NCBI GenBank assembly: GCA_947630855.1
Contig: CANRJF010000009.1
Coordinates: 1-45,537, forward strand
Direction of reading: 5' to 3'
Source: an uncultured Lachnospiraceae bacterium
Lineage (GTDB): Bacteria; Bacillota; Clostridia; Lachnospirales; Lachnospiraceae
Length of the DNA: 45,537 nucleotides
This document shows positions 8,870-17,125 of this stretch, piece by piece (the first letter of the stretch is position 1; every line of letters starts with the position of its first letter). The position numbers and the translations under genes were made by a program. The notes beneath the pieces were generated by a model, which was not told the DNA's origin, did no database searches, and saw nothing but the letters and a program-made list of their open reading frames with translations.

Positions 8870-10558
8870 TTATTCTAATTTAAAACCGTCTACAATCTTC
8901 CTTAAATTACCTACACTGTCATAACATGCATCAACCATGCTTTGGGTGGTGGCTGTTTTTTCCGTCATCTTGGAATTCTTTTCTGCAATATCGGATACCC
9001 CTTCCGCAGATTCACCTACCGTGCTGTTAATGCCCTCCAGTGCACTGGCAATTTCTTCAATTACATCTGCCAGGTTCATAATGGCGCCATTTACTCCTGT
9101 CATGCTCTCCTTAAAAGTATCCGCATCCTTTTTGTACTGGTTGCCCACCTCTTCAAATTCTCTATAATCTTTTAACACGGAATCATCCAGAAACCTGGTA
9201 GTATCCTCCAGACAATCCGCCATATTTCCCACTGCCTCATTGACTTCACTTACAATATTGTTGATATCTGCAATGGCTTTTGAAGTCTGGTCTGCCAAAC
9301 TTCCGATTTCCGTTGCCACCACCGCAAATCCTCTGCCTGCTTCTCCTGCCCGGGCAGCCTCAATGCTGGCATTTAATGCCAAAAGGCTTGTCTGGGAAGA
9401 AATTTCCATTATGGTATTGGAAAGAACATTAATTTTCTCTACTGCCTTGGAACCCTGGATTGCCGCATCTGCCCTTGCCTTTACATTATCGTACATTTCC
9501 ACTGTGCGCTGGCTTGCCTTTACGGTTTTCTCCCTTAAGTTTTCCGCCCTCTCCATAATTTCCACCGATGAGGATGCCCCCTCTGCTGCAACGGAACGAA
9601 TATTTCCTGCCTCACTTCTCATAACATTTACATTCTCATTGACCTGGGCAGTAGCTGCCGCCGTTTCCTCCATTCCGGCAGCCAGTTCTTCACTGGTAGA
9701 GGAATTGCTGAAACACATTTCATCCACTGTCTCTGCGATTTCATGCAGTCCGTTTACATTCCCGCTGATTAAACCGCTGGCATCATCAATATTATGTACC
9801 ATTTCCCTTAAATTCCTGCGCATTCCCCGAACGGCATTTGCCATTCTGCCAATCTCATCTTTTCTGGCACAGAGAATGCTGCTCTTGGGATTGTGCTGGA
9901 AATTCATGGTTGATGTGTTTTGTATAATCTGGACTAAATCCGAAATAGGAACACAGATGAAACGGCTGACAATGTAACCCACTACCATACAGATGATAAG
10001 TCCGACAAAGCTAATGCCCACCATAAACAAAAGGGTACGCCGCACAGGCTGCATCAGTTCTTTTTCATCTGCTGTCACAACTACAATCTTATTATCTTTT
10101 GTCAGGGAGTATCCCCCGTATTTATTTTCCCCTTTAAATTCATATACTACTACATCATCCTCGGGAACTTTCCCTGCCTTAAGCTGTTCCACCACACCGG
10201 TTATCACGGCATTTTCCACCGGCTGCCCGATTTTTTCCGCAGTGGGATGATACAGCATAGTCCCCTGGGAATCTACCAGATAGGCATACGCCGACTCCGC
10301 TCCTTCCACTTTCACCTGTTTTAAAATATCCCCATACTGCTCTGCCGTAGCACTTCCGTCAAGGGATTCATCTATGGTTCCGGAAGCCATACGGCTCATA
10401 CTTAACATATAATTTTTATAAACTTTCTCCACTATGTTTTTGAAACTGCTTTCAGAGCAGACATAACAATTTATAATAGCAATAACCACTACTGCAAATA
10501 CAAGCAATAAAATTTTTGCAGAAATGGAATGTATAAACTTTACTTTTTTAGCGTCCAT
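8870..10558 (-). CDS. Methyl-accepting chemotaxis protein with periplasmic Cache-type sensor
   Basis: 562-residue transmembrane chemoreceptor. TM1 is at about 11-33. An extracellular Cache-like sensor follows at about 36-173 ([21 protein letters not shown]). TM2 is at about 176-198, a HAMP domain follows, and the cytoplasmic signalling domain covers about 275-530 with the hairpin tip [20 protein letters not shown] and [21 protein letters not shown]. It signals to CheA/CheW; no che genes are in the window. The start is ATG 10558 behind GGGAG. It lies right after the rplT terminator, and MATE follows in the same unit, so it may sense a MATE substrate (inference). Confidence 0.95.
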   Translation of the reverse strand: MDAKKVKFIHSISAKILLLVFAVVVIAIINCYVCSESSFKNIVEKVYKNYMLSMSRMASGTIDESLDGSATAEQYGDILKQVKVEGAESAYAYLVDSQGTMLYHPTAEKIGQPVENAVITGVVEQLKAGKVPEDDVVVYEFKGENKYGGYSLTKDNKIVVVTADEKELMQPVRRTLLFMVGISFVGLIICMVVGYIVSRFICVPISDLVQIIQNTSTMNFQHNPKSSILCARKDEIGRMANAVRGMRRNLREMVHNIDDASGLISGNVNGLHEIAETVDEMCFSNSSTSEELAAGMEETAAATAQVNENVNVMRSEAGNIRSVAAEGASSSVEIMERAENLREKTVKASQRTVEMYDNVKARADAAIQGSKAVEKINVLSNTIMEISSQTSLLALNASIEAARAGEAGRGFAVVATEIGSLADQTSKAIADINNIVSEVNEAVGNMADCLEDTTRFLDDSVLKDYREFEEVGNQYKKDADTFKESMTGVNGAIMNLADVIEEIASALEGINSTVGESAEGVSDIAEKNSKMTEKTATTQSMVDACYDSVGNLRKIVDGFKLE

Positions 10559-10581
10559 ATTTCATTACTCCCTATATTTAC

Positions 10582-10627
10582 AAAAAACTACCAGACCAAC
10601 TAATATAAAAAAGTTGATATGGTAGTT
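10582..10627 (-). terminator. Terminator of infC-rpmI-rplT
   Basis: Stem AACTACCATATCAAC with GTTGGTCTGGTAGTT, 12-nt loop, then TTTTTTG on the minus strand, starting about 10 nt after the rplT stop. Confidence 0.85.
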
Positions 10628-10637
10628 TCCTCAAATC

Positions 10638-10994
10638 TTATGCTAATGCCTTTTTTGCAATCTCCGTTAAAGCCGCAAAACCGTCTGCGTCATTTACTGC
10701 CATTTCTGCCAGCATTTTGCGGTTCATATCAACCCCTGCTGATTTTAAACCATGCATAAACTGACTGTAAGAAATCCCATGCATTCTTGCTGCTGCATTG
10801 ATACGGGCAATCCAAAGTCTGCGGAACTGCCTTTTTCTCTCTTTTCTTCCTGCGTAAGAACTTGCCAGCGCCCTCATAACAGACTGTTTTGCTACACGGT
10901 ACTGTTTGGAACGGGCTCCTCTGTATCCTTTTGCTAACTTTAATACTCTTTTATGTTTTTTCTTGGCATTTAAACCGCCTTTTACTCTTGCCAT
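10638..10994 (-). CDS. rplT: 50S ribosomal protein L20
   Basis: 118 residues, the normal length. Recognised from ARVKGG at the start, the basic [17 protein letters not shown] stretch, and the [15 protein letters not shown] core. It binds 23S rRNA and, in Firmicutes, the leader of its own operon; a matching leader is present at 11820-11945. The start is behind AGGAGG, 18 bp after rpmI. Confidence 0.98.
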   Translation of the reverse strand: MARVKGGLNAKKKHKRVLKLAKGYRGARSKQYRVAKQSVMRALASSYAGRKERKRQFRRLWIARINAAARMHGISYSQFMHGLKSAGVDMNRKMLAEMAVNDADGFAALTEIAKKALA

Positions 10995-11012
10995 TTTTAA
11001 ATCCTCCTCTTC

Positions 11013-11210
11013 TTACAAATATGGTAAAATCTTCTTCATTGTCTTAACATTTGACGGGTCTGTCATGGTTGCCTTCCTCAGATTCCTCTTTGTCTTTGTT
11101 GACTTTTTCGTTAAGATATGTCTCTTGTAAGCTTTATTTCTTTTTAACTTTCCTGTTCCTGTAACTTTGAAACGCTTTGCAGCAGCTCTTTTTGTTTTCA
11201 TTTTTGGCAT
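11013..11210 (-). CDS. rpmI: 50S ribosomal protein L35
   Basis: 65-residue basic protein with the L35 pattern [24 protein letters not shown] and [16 protein letters not shown]. The ATG has a strong AAGGAGG. Middle gene of infC-rpmI-rplT. Confidence 0.98.
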   Translation of the reverse strand: MPKMKTKRAAAKRFKVTGTGKLKRNKAYKRHILTKKSTKTKRNLRKATMTDPSNVKTMKKILPYL

Positions 11211-11274
11211 AATATATGTCCTCCTTATTTTTTCCCCGAAGGGTAAACTCAGTTGCCCCGGGGGTGCTTTCTTA

Positions 11275-11780
11275 TTATTTCTTCTCTGTAAGCACCATGC
11301 TGATGCTTCGTCCTTCTACCTTTGGGGCTTTTTCTATTACTGCCACATCTGCAAGGCTCTCGGCAAAATCATCTAAAATATGCTTGCTGCTCTGCATATG
11401 CGCCATCTCACGCCCGCGGAAACGAAGGGTAACTTTCACCTTATTTCCCTTTTCAAGGAACTTTTTGGCAGCATTCATTTTGGTATTTAAATCATTGGAC
11501 TCGATATTAGGCGACATACGAATTTCCTTGACTTCCACGACCTTCTGCTTCTTCTTAGCCTCTTTTTCTTTCCTTGCTAATTCATATCTGTATTTGCCGT
11601 AATCAATAATCTTACATACAGGTGGTTTCGCAGTAGGGGCGATTTCACCAGATCCAGTTCTGCTTCTTCCGCTAACTTCATAGCTTCCCTGGCTGACATA
11701 ATGCCAAGTTGTTCTCCGTTTTCTCCAATCAGGCGGATTTCCTTATCCCTGATTTGTTCGTTAATCATTAATTCGCTAAT
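11275..11780 (-). CDS. infC: Translation initiation factor IF-3 (single-base frameshift as read)
   Basis: IF-3 prevents subunit joining and checks the start codon. The N-domain ([21 protein letters not shown]) is open from the start to ELDLVK. After that the frame is broken: the downstream frame continues the expected [20 protein letters not shown] and the whole C-domain ([15 protein letters not shown], to VLTEKK). Adding one A to the AAA read opposite 11643-11645 restores a full-length protein of about 168 residues. The gene is essential in studied bacteria, so a base lost in sequencing is likeliest. I place the start at ATT 11780: GGAGG sits 9 nt before it but 21 nt before the first ATG (11768). 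An AUU start is known in infC genes. Confidence 0.9.
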
Positions 11781-11819
11781 TGTCTTGCACCTCCAAAATT
11801 AAAATACTTTAAAATTGCC

Positions 11820-11945
11820 CAAACATAAAAAAGCGGATAGCAAAACTATCCACATAAAATCTCCCACGGCAAATACGCTGTGGCCTATTAACCATAAGTC
11901 GCCCGATTGCGCTTAGGTGAGAGTGGATACTCTGCTTGCTTTTCA
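11820..11945 (-). ncRNA. L20-type leader RNA of infC-rpmI-rplT
   Basis: The infC 5' UTR is strongly structured. On the minus strand it has a GAGTATCCACTCTCACC region, a conserved-looking GGGCGACTTATGGTTAATAGGCC segment, CACAGCGTATTTGCCGTGGG, and an intrinsic terminator GTGGATAG-TTTTG-CTATCCGC followed by TTTTTT (11830-11855), about 50 nt before the start. This arrangement matches the Firmicutes L20 leader, in which bound L20 favours premature termination. The assignment rests on layout and recalled motifs, not on a covariance search. Confidence 0.8.
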
Positions 11946-11955
11946 CAACATTTAT

Positions 11956-11984
11956 ACTCTATCACATAGTTTTTCTTTCGTCAA
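11956..11984 (-). promoter_or_regulatory. Promoter of infC-rpmI-rplT
   Basis: -35 TTGACG (11984-11979), 17-bp spacer ending in TGA, -10 TAGAGT (11961-11956), placing the transcript start just before the structured leader. The -10 is imperfect. Confidence 0.6.
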
Positions 11985-12056
11985 GAATTTTTTTTGCTTT
12001 TTTTAATCGTTTTTAATCTGAAAGGGTTTCCGTTTGGAGCTCTTTTTTTATGTGCA

Positions 12057-12097
12057 GAGCCGCGTAAGGAAATTGGCTTCCGGCACAGCACGCGGCT
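12057..12097 (-). terminator. Terminator of the AAA ATPase gene
   Basis: 9-bp stem GAGCCGCGT/ACGCGGCTC with a 24-nt loop that has a minor inner stem. A run of T follows about 8 nt later on the minus strand. It starts within 10 nt of the stop codon. Confidence 0.6.
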
Positions 12098-12101
12098 CAC
12101 G

Positions 12102-13679
12102 TTACTGTTTTTCTATCTTCTCTATCATACAGCTATGGGGCTTATTGGGATTATCCCTATCATAATTTACCGCAACCAGCAGGATTTCCCCTGCATAACC
12201 TTCCAACGCCTGTGTATAATGTCTGTCTTTCATCTGCTGCATAGCCAGGCCGGCAGACTTATCATATTTCAGTTCTACTACCAACGCAGGCTTGTTCCTG
12301 TGGGGCAGGGGAAGAAACACCACATCTGCAAATCCATGTCCTGTGGGCAGTTCCCTAATCATCCGATAATCCTTCCTTGCACTGTAATAAGCCAGGCTGA
12401 TGGCACAGGAAAGAGAGTTTTCATCGTTATAAGTCAAAACAGACGCCACCTCTGTATGAGCCCGGTCAAGTCCTTTGGCCACACTGTCTGCATTACAGTT
12501 TAAGGTGTCATTAAGAAGCTTTTCTGATGCTTTTAAAACATTCACCACCTCCTGCCACCCGCCTACGCTCATGGCATTTTCAAATTCTCTGATTATCTCC
12601 TTGTTTGGAATAAATGCCTCTTCCTGCTGGGAATCGTATCCAAGATACCCCAGATGAATTAACAATGTAAGCACGTCATCCTTTACCCTGAAATTTTTCA
12701 TATCATTTTGAAAACTAAGGGTATTGACCCTGACGCGCCCGTTCCCAAGCATCTTCACAATATCTTTCCTCAGACCGTCAAAATCCATGTCAATATAAAT
12801 TTTCAGCGCATCATAAGTTTCTGTGGATGTCCAGTAATTGGAAAATTTATGACGATACATGGCCTCCACCACGGATTTCGGATTGTAAATATGACCAAAC
12901 TTTGTAAACATATATCCGTCATACCAGTTTCCGGCTTCCTCATAATCCATGTCAAACCGCTCACATAACTCTTTTACCTCATCCTCCGTAAAACCTGTAT
13001 ATTCCTCAAAAACATCCTGGTCTGTCATGGAATATTCCCAGAACATATTCAGTGCAGAATGCTGCCCATATTTTTTTACAGGCAAAATCCCTGTCATATA
13101 AGCAAGCGCCACATAACTCTGGTCTTTTAAAAGATTTCTCAAAAAATCAAGATACTGCTTCTGCAGCGCTTCTGATTCCGGTCTTTCACGCATCACGCAG
13201 TCCCACTCGTCAATCAGAAAGATAAACTGCCTGTCCGTTTCCGCAAAAATTTCCCTTAAGGCGGCGGCAAGCCTTATACCCTGTCTGTTTAGCAATTCCC
13301 CATATTCTTTTCTAAGTTCCCGGAGAACCTCCTGTTCCAGATATTCTGTCATTTTCCCGGAATCTGCCTCAATCAAAAACTGCTGTATATTCAGATAAAT
13401 TACATCATACCGATTTAGATGTTCCTTAAATTCTCTATTCTGTTCTATCTTTCGTCCTGCAAATAAATCCCTGGAATCACAGCCGCGGCTGTAATAAGCC
13501 GTAAGCATATTCAGTGCCATGGATTTTCCAAACCGCCGGGGCCTGCTGACACAGATATATTTTTGCTCTGTATTTATGCGTTTGTTTGTATATGCAATCA
13601 ATCCTGTCTTGTCAACATAGATTTCCGAACGTACTGCCTCCCAAAAACTTTTATTTTTTGGATTCAGGTAAATTCCCAT
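12102..13679 (-). CDS. AAA-ATPase-like protein with C-terminal PD-(D/E)XK domain (DUF1703 type)
   Basis: 525 residues of the AAA-ATPase_like/PDDEXK_9 family, common in gut Clostridia and Bacteroidetes and of unknown function. The N-terminal half has a P-loop variant SRPRRFGKSMALNML (about 44-58) and a Walker B FIFLIDEWD (about 170). The C-terminal nuclease-like domain has an acidic residue in FADVVFLP and the E-x-K pair in VVELKYDK (about 477). All the P-loop and ExK residues are present, so it looks intact. Its start sits in a 15-bp palindrome overlapping promoter and Shine-Dalgarno (13682-13722). The gene stands alone. I make no functional claim beyond family membership. Confidence 0.9.
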   Translation of the reverse strand: MGIYLNPKNKSFWEAVRSEIYVDKTGLIAYTNKRINTEQKYICVSRPRRFGKSMALNMLTAYYSRGCDSRDLFAGRKIEQNREFKEHLNRYDVIYLNIQQFLIEADSGKMTEYLEQEVLRELRKEYGELLNRQGIRLAAALREIFAETDRQFIFLIDEWDCVMRERPESEALQKQYLDFLRNLLKDQSYVALAYMTGILPVKKYGQHSALNMFWEYSMTDQDVFEEYTGFTEDEVKELCERFDMDYEEAGNWYDGYMFTKFGHIYNPKSVVEAMYRHKFSNYWTSTETYDALKIYIDMDFDGLRKDIVKMLGNGRVRVNTLSFQNDMKNFRVKDDVLTLLIHLGYLGYDSQQEEAFIPNKEIIREFENAMSVGGWQEVVNVLKASEKLLNDTLNCNADSVAKGLDRAHTEVASVLTYNDENSLSCAISLAYYSARKDYRMIRELPTGHGFADVVFLPLPHRNKPALVVELKYDKSAGLAMQQMKDRHYTQALEGYAGEILLVAVNYDRDNPNKPHSCMIEKIEKQ

Positions 13680-13681
13680 AA

Positions 13682-13732
13682 TAAATCCCTCCTGTAAGAT
13701 TTTATTATACAGGAGGGATTTAAAATTAACAA
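13682..13732 (-). promoter_or_regulatory. Promoter and palindromic operator of the AAA ATPase gene
   Basis: -35 TTGTTA (13732-13727), 17-bp spacer, -10 TATAAT (13709-13704). A perfect 15-bp inverted repeat, TAAATCCCTCCTGTA (13682-13696) and TACAGGAGGGATTTA (13708-13722), 11-bp gap, covers the spacer and the edge of the -10, and on the other side the AGGAGG ribosome-binding site. A transcript starting about 7 nt past the -10 would contain only one arm, so the symmetry should act as DNA, as a repressor site, and not as an RNA hairpin. Confidence 0.7.
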
Positions 13733-13785
13733 GAGAATTTAAAAACTGCAGCTCTGGAAAGTTTGCATAATGTGCCTCTGATTAC

Positions 13786-13815
13786 AGTAAACGGCAAACT
13801 CTTCTGCCGTTTACT
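13786..13815. repeat. 11-bp inverted repeat in the intergenic region
   Basis: AGTAAACGGCA and TGCCGTTTACT around an 8-nt gap. It sits in the 351-bp gene-free stretch 13680-14030. The position fits a regulatory hairpin or a repeat remnant; no T-run follows. Confidence 0.5.
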
Positions 13816-13851
13816 ATAATCTGTCAAAAATTGCACATAATAGTAAATGTT

Positions 13852-13907
13852 TATTCCCGCGAGCAACGAGCCAAGTGACTGCTTGCAGGCATTTGGCAAC
13901 TGCCGCG
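13852..13907 (+). repeat. Palindromic repeat family A, copy 1
   Basis: About 56 bp matching 15280-15336 on the opposite strand with few differences. The core folds as GCCAAGTG-a-CTGC-tt-GCAG-g-CATTTGGC, with CGCG at both outer ends. It contains no start or frame. Confidence 0.85.
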
Positions 13908-13908
13908 A

Positions 13909-13948
13909 AAATCAAAAACCTCGTTGCTTGCAGCGGGGTTTTTGATTT
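13909..13948. terminator. Symmetric terminator-like hairpin
   Basis: 12-bp arms AAATCAAAAACC and GGTTTTTGATTT around a 16-nt loop. A/T-rich arm ends make it usable on both strands. Outer A/T arms (ATAATAGTAAATG near 13838, CATTTATTAT near 13952) wrap this hairpin and the family A repeat, so the whole stretch 13838-13961 may be one composite palindrome. Confidence 0.5.
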
Positions 13949-13962
13949 AGCCATTTATTATC

Positions 13963-13981
13963 TTAACCTATTTCAGGTTAA
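13963..13981. promoter_or_regulatory. Probable operator of the XRE regulator
   Basis: Perfect dyad TTAACCT-ATTTC-AGGTTAA, 50 bp before the XRE start. A third half-site AGGTTA lies at 14000-14005, 25 bp (about 2.5 helix turns) further on. This is the usual layout for autoregulation by a small XRE repressor. A -10-like TATACT is at 14008-14013, without a clear -35. Confidence 0.55.
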
Positions 13982-14030
13982 AAGTCAATATTCCAAAACA
14001 GGTTAGATATACTTTTCATGAGGTGATGCT

Positions 14031-14258
14031 ATGTATCCAAGAATCCGCAATTTACGGGAAGACACAGATATGTCCCAGACAGCTTTTGCGAAACTTATCG
14101 GAATGTCCCAGACAGGCTACTCCAAATATGAAACCGGAGAAAATGATATTCCAACAAACATACTGATTAAGCTTGCAGATTTGCATAACACCAGTATTGA
14201 TTACATTCTTGGCCTTACTGATGAAAAAAAGGCATATCCCAGAAACAACAGCAAATGA
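14031..14258 (+). CDS. Small XRE-family (Cro/CI-type) DNA-binding protein
   Basis: 75 residues, almost only a helix-turn-helix: LREDTDMSQTAFAKLIGMSQ, then TGYSKYETGENDIPTNILIKLA, then the common tail NTSIDYILGLTD. The ATG has GAGGTGA at the right distance. It lacks any ligand or dimerisation extension. It sits between the divergent AAA ATPase gene and the co-directional PHP gene, with a dyad operator upstream, so autoregulation or local control is likely. No phage or conjugative genes adjoin it. Confidence 0.88.
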   Translation: MYPRIRNLREDTDMSQTAFAKLIGMSQTGYSKYETGENDIPTNILIKLADLHNTSIDYILGLTDEKKAYPRNNSK

Positions 14259-14277
14259 TATGAAATGTTGATGCCTC

Positions 14278-14337
14278 TTTTCACGCAGCGTATTGTTGAC
14301 TTTAACCAGAGATTGCTCTAAAATAAGAGCGTGAAAA
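14278..14337 (+). promoter_or_regulatory. Promoter of the PHP gene flanked by inverted repeats
   Basis: -35 TTGACT (14296-14301), 17-bp spacer, -10 TAAAAT (14319-14324). The 9-bp inverted repeats TTTTCACGC (14278-14286) and GCGTGAAAA (14329-14337) bracket it. A protein dimer, or DNA bending, could use the pair to control the promoter. Confidence 0.6.
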
Positions 14338-14373
14338 ACACTTATGCCAATTACAAGGAGACAAAGATATACT

Positions 14374-15219
14374 ATGGATACAAGAAAAATAGATTTACAC
14401 GTCCATTCCACAGAATCAGACGGAACATTTACCCCCACAGAATTAGTGGAGGAAGCAAAAAAACAGGGATTATCCGCTTTTGCCCTAACTGACCATGACA
14501 CGGTAGACGGTGTAGACGAAGCCAGAAAGGCGGCAGAGCAAACGGAAATAGAGTTGATTCCCGGCGTGGAACTTTCCACCGAGTATGAAGGCAAAGAAAT
14601 CCACATGGTAGGACTTTTTTTAGATGAAACAAACCCTGCCCTTTTAAAACACCTTGCTCATTTTCGCGACAACCGGGATAATCGAAATGAAAAAATGTAT
14701 GTTCTTTTACAGAAAGAAGGATTTGACATTACGGAATCCGCCCTGCGGGAAATGTTTCCTGATGCCGTTGTCCTCACCAGGGCACACATTGCCCGGTATC
14801 TTTTGGAAAAAGGATACGTAAAAGATATTGGCACTGTCTTTGACACTTATATCGGTGACGGATGCCGCTGCTATGTCCCCAGGGAAAAAATTACTCCCAT
14901 GGAGGGAATACAACTGATTCATGAGGCCGGCGGAAAAGCAATTATCGCCCACCCCATCCTCTATCATTTGAGTGATGAAAAACTGCGGAAATTAATTTCG
15001 GACTGTAAGAATGCAGGAGCAGAAGGCATTGAGGCAATCTATTCCACCTATCAGCCCGGTGATGAAAGGTACATCCGAAAACTGGCAGAGGAATACGGTC
15101 TTCTTCTCTCCGGCGGCTCGGACTTCCATGGCAGCAACAAACCCCAGATAAAACTGGGAAGCGGCATGGGACATCTTTTTGTGCCCTATGAAATCTTAGA
15201 GAACTTACGGAACAGCTAA
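14374..15219 (+). CDS. PHP-domain phosphoesterase (YciV/TrpH type)
   Basis: About 281 residues. Metal-binding PHP motifs are clear: DLHVHSTESDGTF near the start, ALTDHDTVDG near 37-46, the GVEL segment, AHPIL near 192, and SDFHG near 248. This subgroup includes 3',5'-nucleotide phosphatases and the 5'-3' exoribonuclease RNase AM (YciV) of E. coli. The exact substrate here is not readable. I start at ATG 14374 because it places DLHVH at the usual distance and has AAGGAG upstream. The ATG at 14344 has no such site. Confidence 0.9.
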   Translation: MDTRKIDLHVHSTESDGTFTPTELVEEAKKQGLSAFALTDHDTVDGVDEARKAAEQTEIELIPGVELSTEYEGKEIHMVGLFLDETNPALLKHLAHFRDNRDNRNEKMYVLLQKEGFDITESALREMFPDAVVLTRAHIARYLLEKGYVKDIGTVFDTYIGDGCRCYVPREKITPMEGIQLIHEAGGKAIIAHPILYHLSDEKLRKLISDCKNAGAEGIEAIYSTYQPGDERYIRKLAEEYGLLLSGGSDFHGSNKPQIKLGSGMGHLFVPYEILENLRNS

Positions 15220-15279
15220 AATATATTTTTTCTGTCATTCTTATATTCACCAAATTTTTCATACAGAAAATCAAATACC

Positions 15280-15336
15280 CCACGACAACTGCCAAATGTC
15301 TGCAAGCAGTCACTTGGCTCATTGCTCGTGGGAATA
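15280..15336 (-). repeat. Palindromic repeat family A, copy 2
   Basis: Opposite orientation to 13852-13907. It folds as CCCACGA...GCCAAATG-t-CTGC-aa-GCAG-t-CACTTGGC...TCGTGGG. It lies between the convergent PHP and EAL genes, so it may also act as a transcription barrier. The end CTTGGCTCATTGCTCGTGGG resembles the end of family B (TTTGGCTCACGGGTATA). Confidence 0.85.
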
Positions 15337-15359
15337 TCATCCTTAGGAGTCAAATATCT

Positions 15360-17108
15360 TCAAAAACTGTTCTGCTGCTTTAACACTTCATAAAATTCTT
15401 CCTGGGGCATAGGCTTGGCATAATAATATCCCTGCACCTGGTCACAACCGATACTCTTAAGAAGTTCCACCTGTTCTTTTGTCTCCACTCCTTCCGCCAA
15501 AAGACCCAGGTTTAACTTTCCTGCCATAAGCACCACCTGCTCTAATATCAGCCTCCCCTTGCCGGACACCATCATATTCTCCATAAACTTCTTGTCCAGC
15601 TTAATCACATCAAAAGGAGTCTCAAGAAGAATATTCAAAGAAGAATATCCGCTTCCGAAATCATCCATAAGCAGGGTATATCCTTCATCTTTTAATTCCT
15701 GCGCCTTTCTGCTTACCTGCTCATCATCTACGGATTCTGTAATTTCCAATTCCAGCAGTTTCTTGGGAATACCCGTTCTTTTAATCATGTCTGAGAGAAC
15801 TTCTATACATTCATTATCCCTTAAATGGACTCGCGATACATTGACGGAAATGGGACAGGGCGTAATCCCCTCCTGCTCACATTTTTTAATAAAACGGCAT
15901 GCCTCTTCCCATATGTAATAGTCCACTTTTTTGATAAAACCATTTTCCTCAATAATAGGGATAAACTGGTTGGGGAAAATCATGCCCCGTTTAGGATGCC
16001 TCCATCTTACCAGGGCTTCCGCCCCGATAATTTCATTTTTTGAAATGCTGTACTTTGGCTGAAGAAACATCATAAACTGCCGTTCCGTAATGGCATTTTG
16101 CATATTTTCCTCAATAAATTTTCTGCTGTAAAGATTGTCTTTAAACTGCTCCTTATAAAACAGAATATTTGTGAGAATATTGGTTTTTGCCGCCTTCCTT
16201 GCCATGGAAGCCCGATCTTCCATCTGGCGGGGTTCCATTTTTTTATCTTCCACCGTATACACGCCATAAGAAATATGCAGCTTTACATTTTTAAAATCTC
16301 TGATTTTGCTGTCTATATTCTTTATAAACTCCACCAGTTCTTCTTCCCTGTCGTATTCCGTTACAACCATAAACACATCGCTGCGCAGGTTTACAAAATA
16401 CTGTTTTTCCCCACAGATTTCCTTTAACCGGTTTAAGATAAAATCTAAAACTTCATCCCCGAATTTTTCTCCGTATAAATCATTAATCAATGCAAATTTG
16501 CTGATATCAAACTGGATAAATCCTATGTCTTTTGAACTGGAATACAGCAATCGATTTACATTCCGCCGAAAACTGCGGCGTTTGCCTGTACGTTTCAACG
16601 CGCTTTGAAGTTCATTGTCTTTTAGCATATCATCCAGGTTAATCGCATTTTCCGTTTTATCCTTGAGATATTTTTCCAGCATGTCCTCAAGTATCTCAAT
16701 GCTGATTTTAATTGCCCTGGGACATTTCTGCAAAATCAGTTTTTCCTGCCGGATGACTGCCATATCCTCCGGTTTTGAAATATCTTTGCCTAAAATATCC
16801 CGGCAGTCAATCACCCCGTCCATAGCTTCCGTAAAACGCCTGATAAACTCATCCGTCTTCTGATTGCCGTACACTTCCTGTTCTCTGTCCTGGGCATCAT
16901 AAAATCCCAGTGCCATTCCCAGTACCAGAAGGGACGCCGTAATGCACCCGCAAAGCCCGCCCTGGCGCATGCCTCCCCCAAAACATGTACTGATTTTAAA
17001 TGCTGTCTTTATGTCTAAGCCAAAATCATCTGCAAAAGCTCCAAACAATGATTGCGAACAATGATAATTCTGATGCAGAAGATGTTCTGCTTTCTCTAAA
17101 TGTGTCAT
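15360..17108 (-). CDS. Cysteine-rich (C_GCAxxG_C_C) - degenerate GGDEF - EAL phosphodiesterase
   Basis: 582 residues, three parts. Residues 1-150 match the C_GCAxxG_C_C family of small redox-type proteins, with Cys at 17, 42, 53, 55, 102 and 129 (YHCSQS, TCFGGGMRQGGLCGC). Residues about 170-325 form a GGDEF fold whose active loop reads RSDVF and so should not make c-di-GMP. Residues about 335-580 form an EAL domain with the catalytic set intact: EALVRW, NVSRVHL, ELEITES, MDDFGSGYSS, KLDKKF, AEGVET and GCDQVQGYY. It should therefore hydrolyse c-di-GMP in the cytoplasm, perhaps under redox or metal control (inference). It is the last gene of the pheA-ppx-ppk unit, 17 bp after the HAD gene. Confidence 0.9.
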   Translation of the reverse strand: MTHLEKAEHLLHQNYHCSQSLFGAFADDFGLDIKTAFKISTCFGGGMRQGGLCGCITASLLVLGMALGFYDAQDREQEVYGNQKTDEFIRRFTEAMDGVIDCRDILGKDISKPEDMAVIRQEKLILQKCPRAIKISIEILEDMLEKYLKDKTENAINLDDMLKDNELQSALKRTGKRRSFRRNVNRLLYSSSKDIGFIQFDISKFALINDLYGEKFGDEVLDFILNRLKEICGEKQYFVNLRSDVFMVVTEYDREEELVEFIKNIDSKIRDFKNVKLHISYGVYTVEDKKMEPRQMEDRASMARKAAKTNILTNILFYKEQFKDNLYSRKFIEENMQNAITERQFMMFLQPKYSISKNEIIGAEALVRWRHPKRGMIFPNQFIPIIEENGFIKKVDYYIWEEACRFIKKCEQEGITPCPISVNVSRVHLRDNECIEVLSDMIKRTGIPKKLLELEITESVDDEQVSRKAQELKDEGYTLLMDDFGSGYSSLNILLETPFDVIKLDKKFMENMMVSGKGRLILEQVVLMAGKLNLGLLAEGVETKEQVELLKSIGCDQVQGYYYAKPMPQEEFYEVLKQQNSF

Positions 17109-17125
17109 AGCCCACCCCTGTTTTC

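Noticed and set aside
11216-11270. Attenuator between infC and rpmI
   Set aside because: Only about 5 bp of CCCCG/CGGGG pairing with an A-run, not a T-run, after it on the coding strand.
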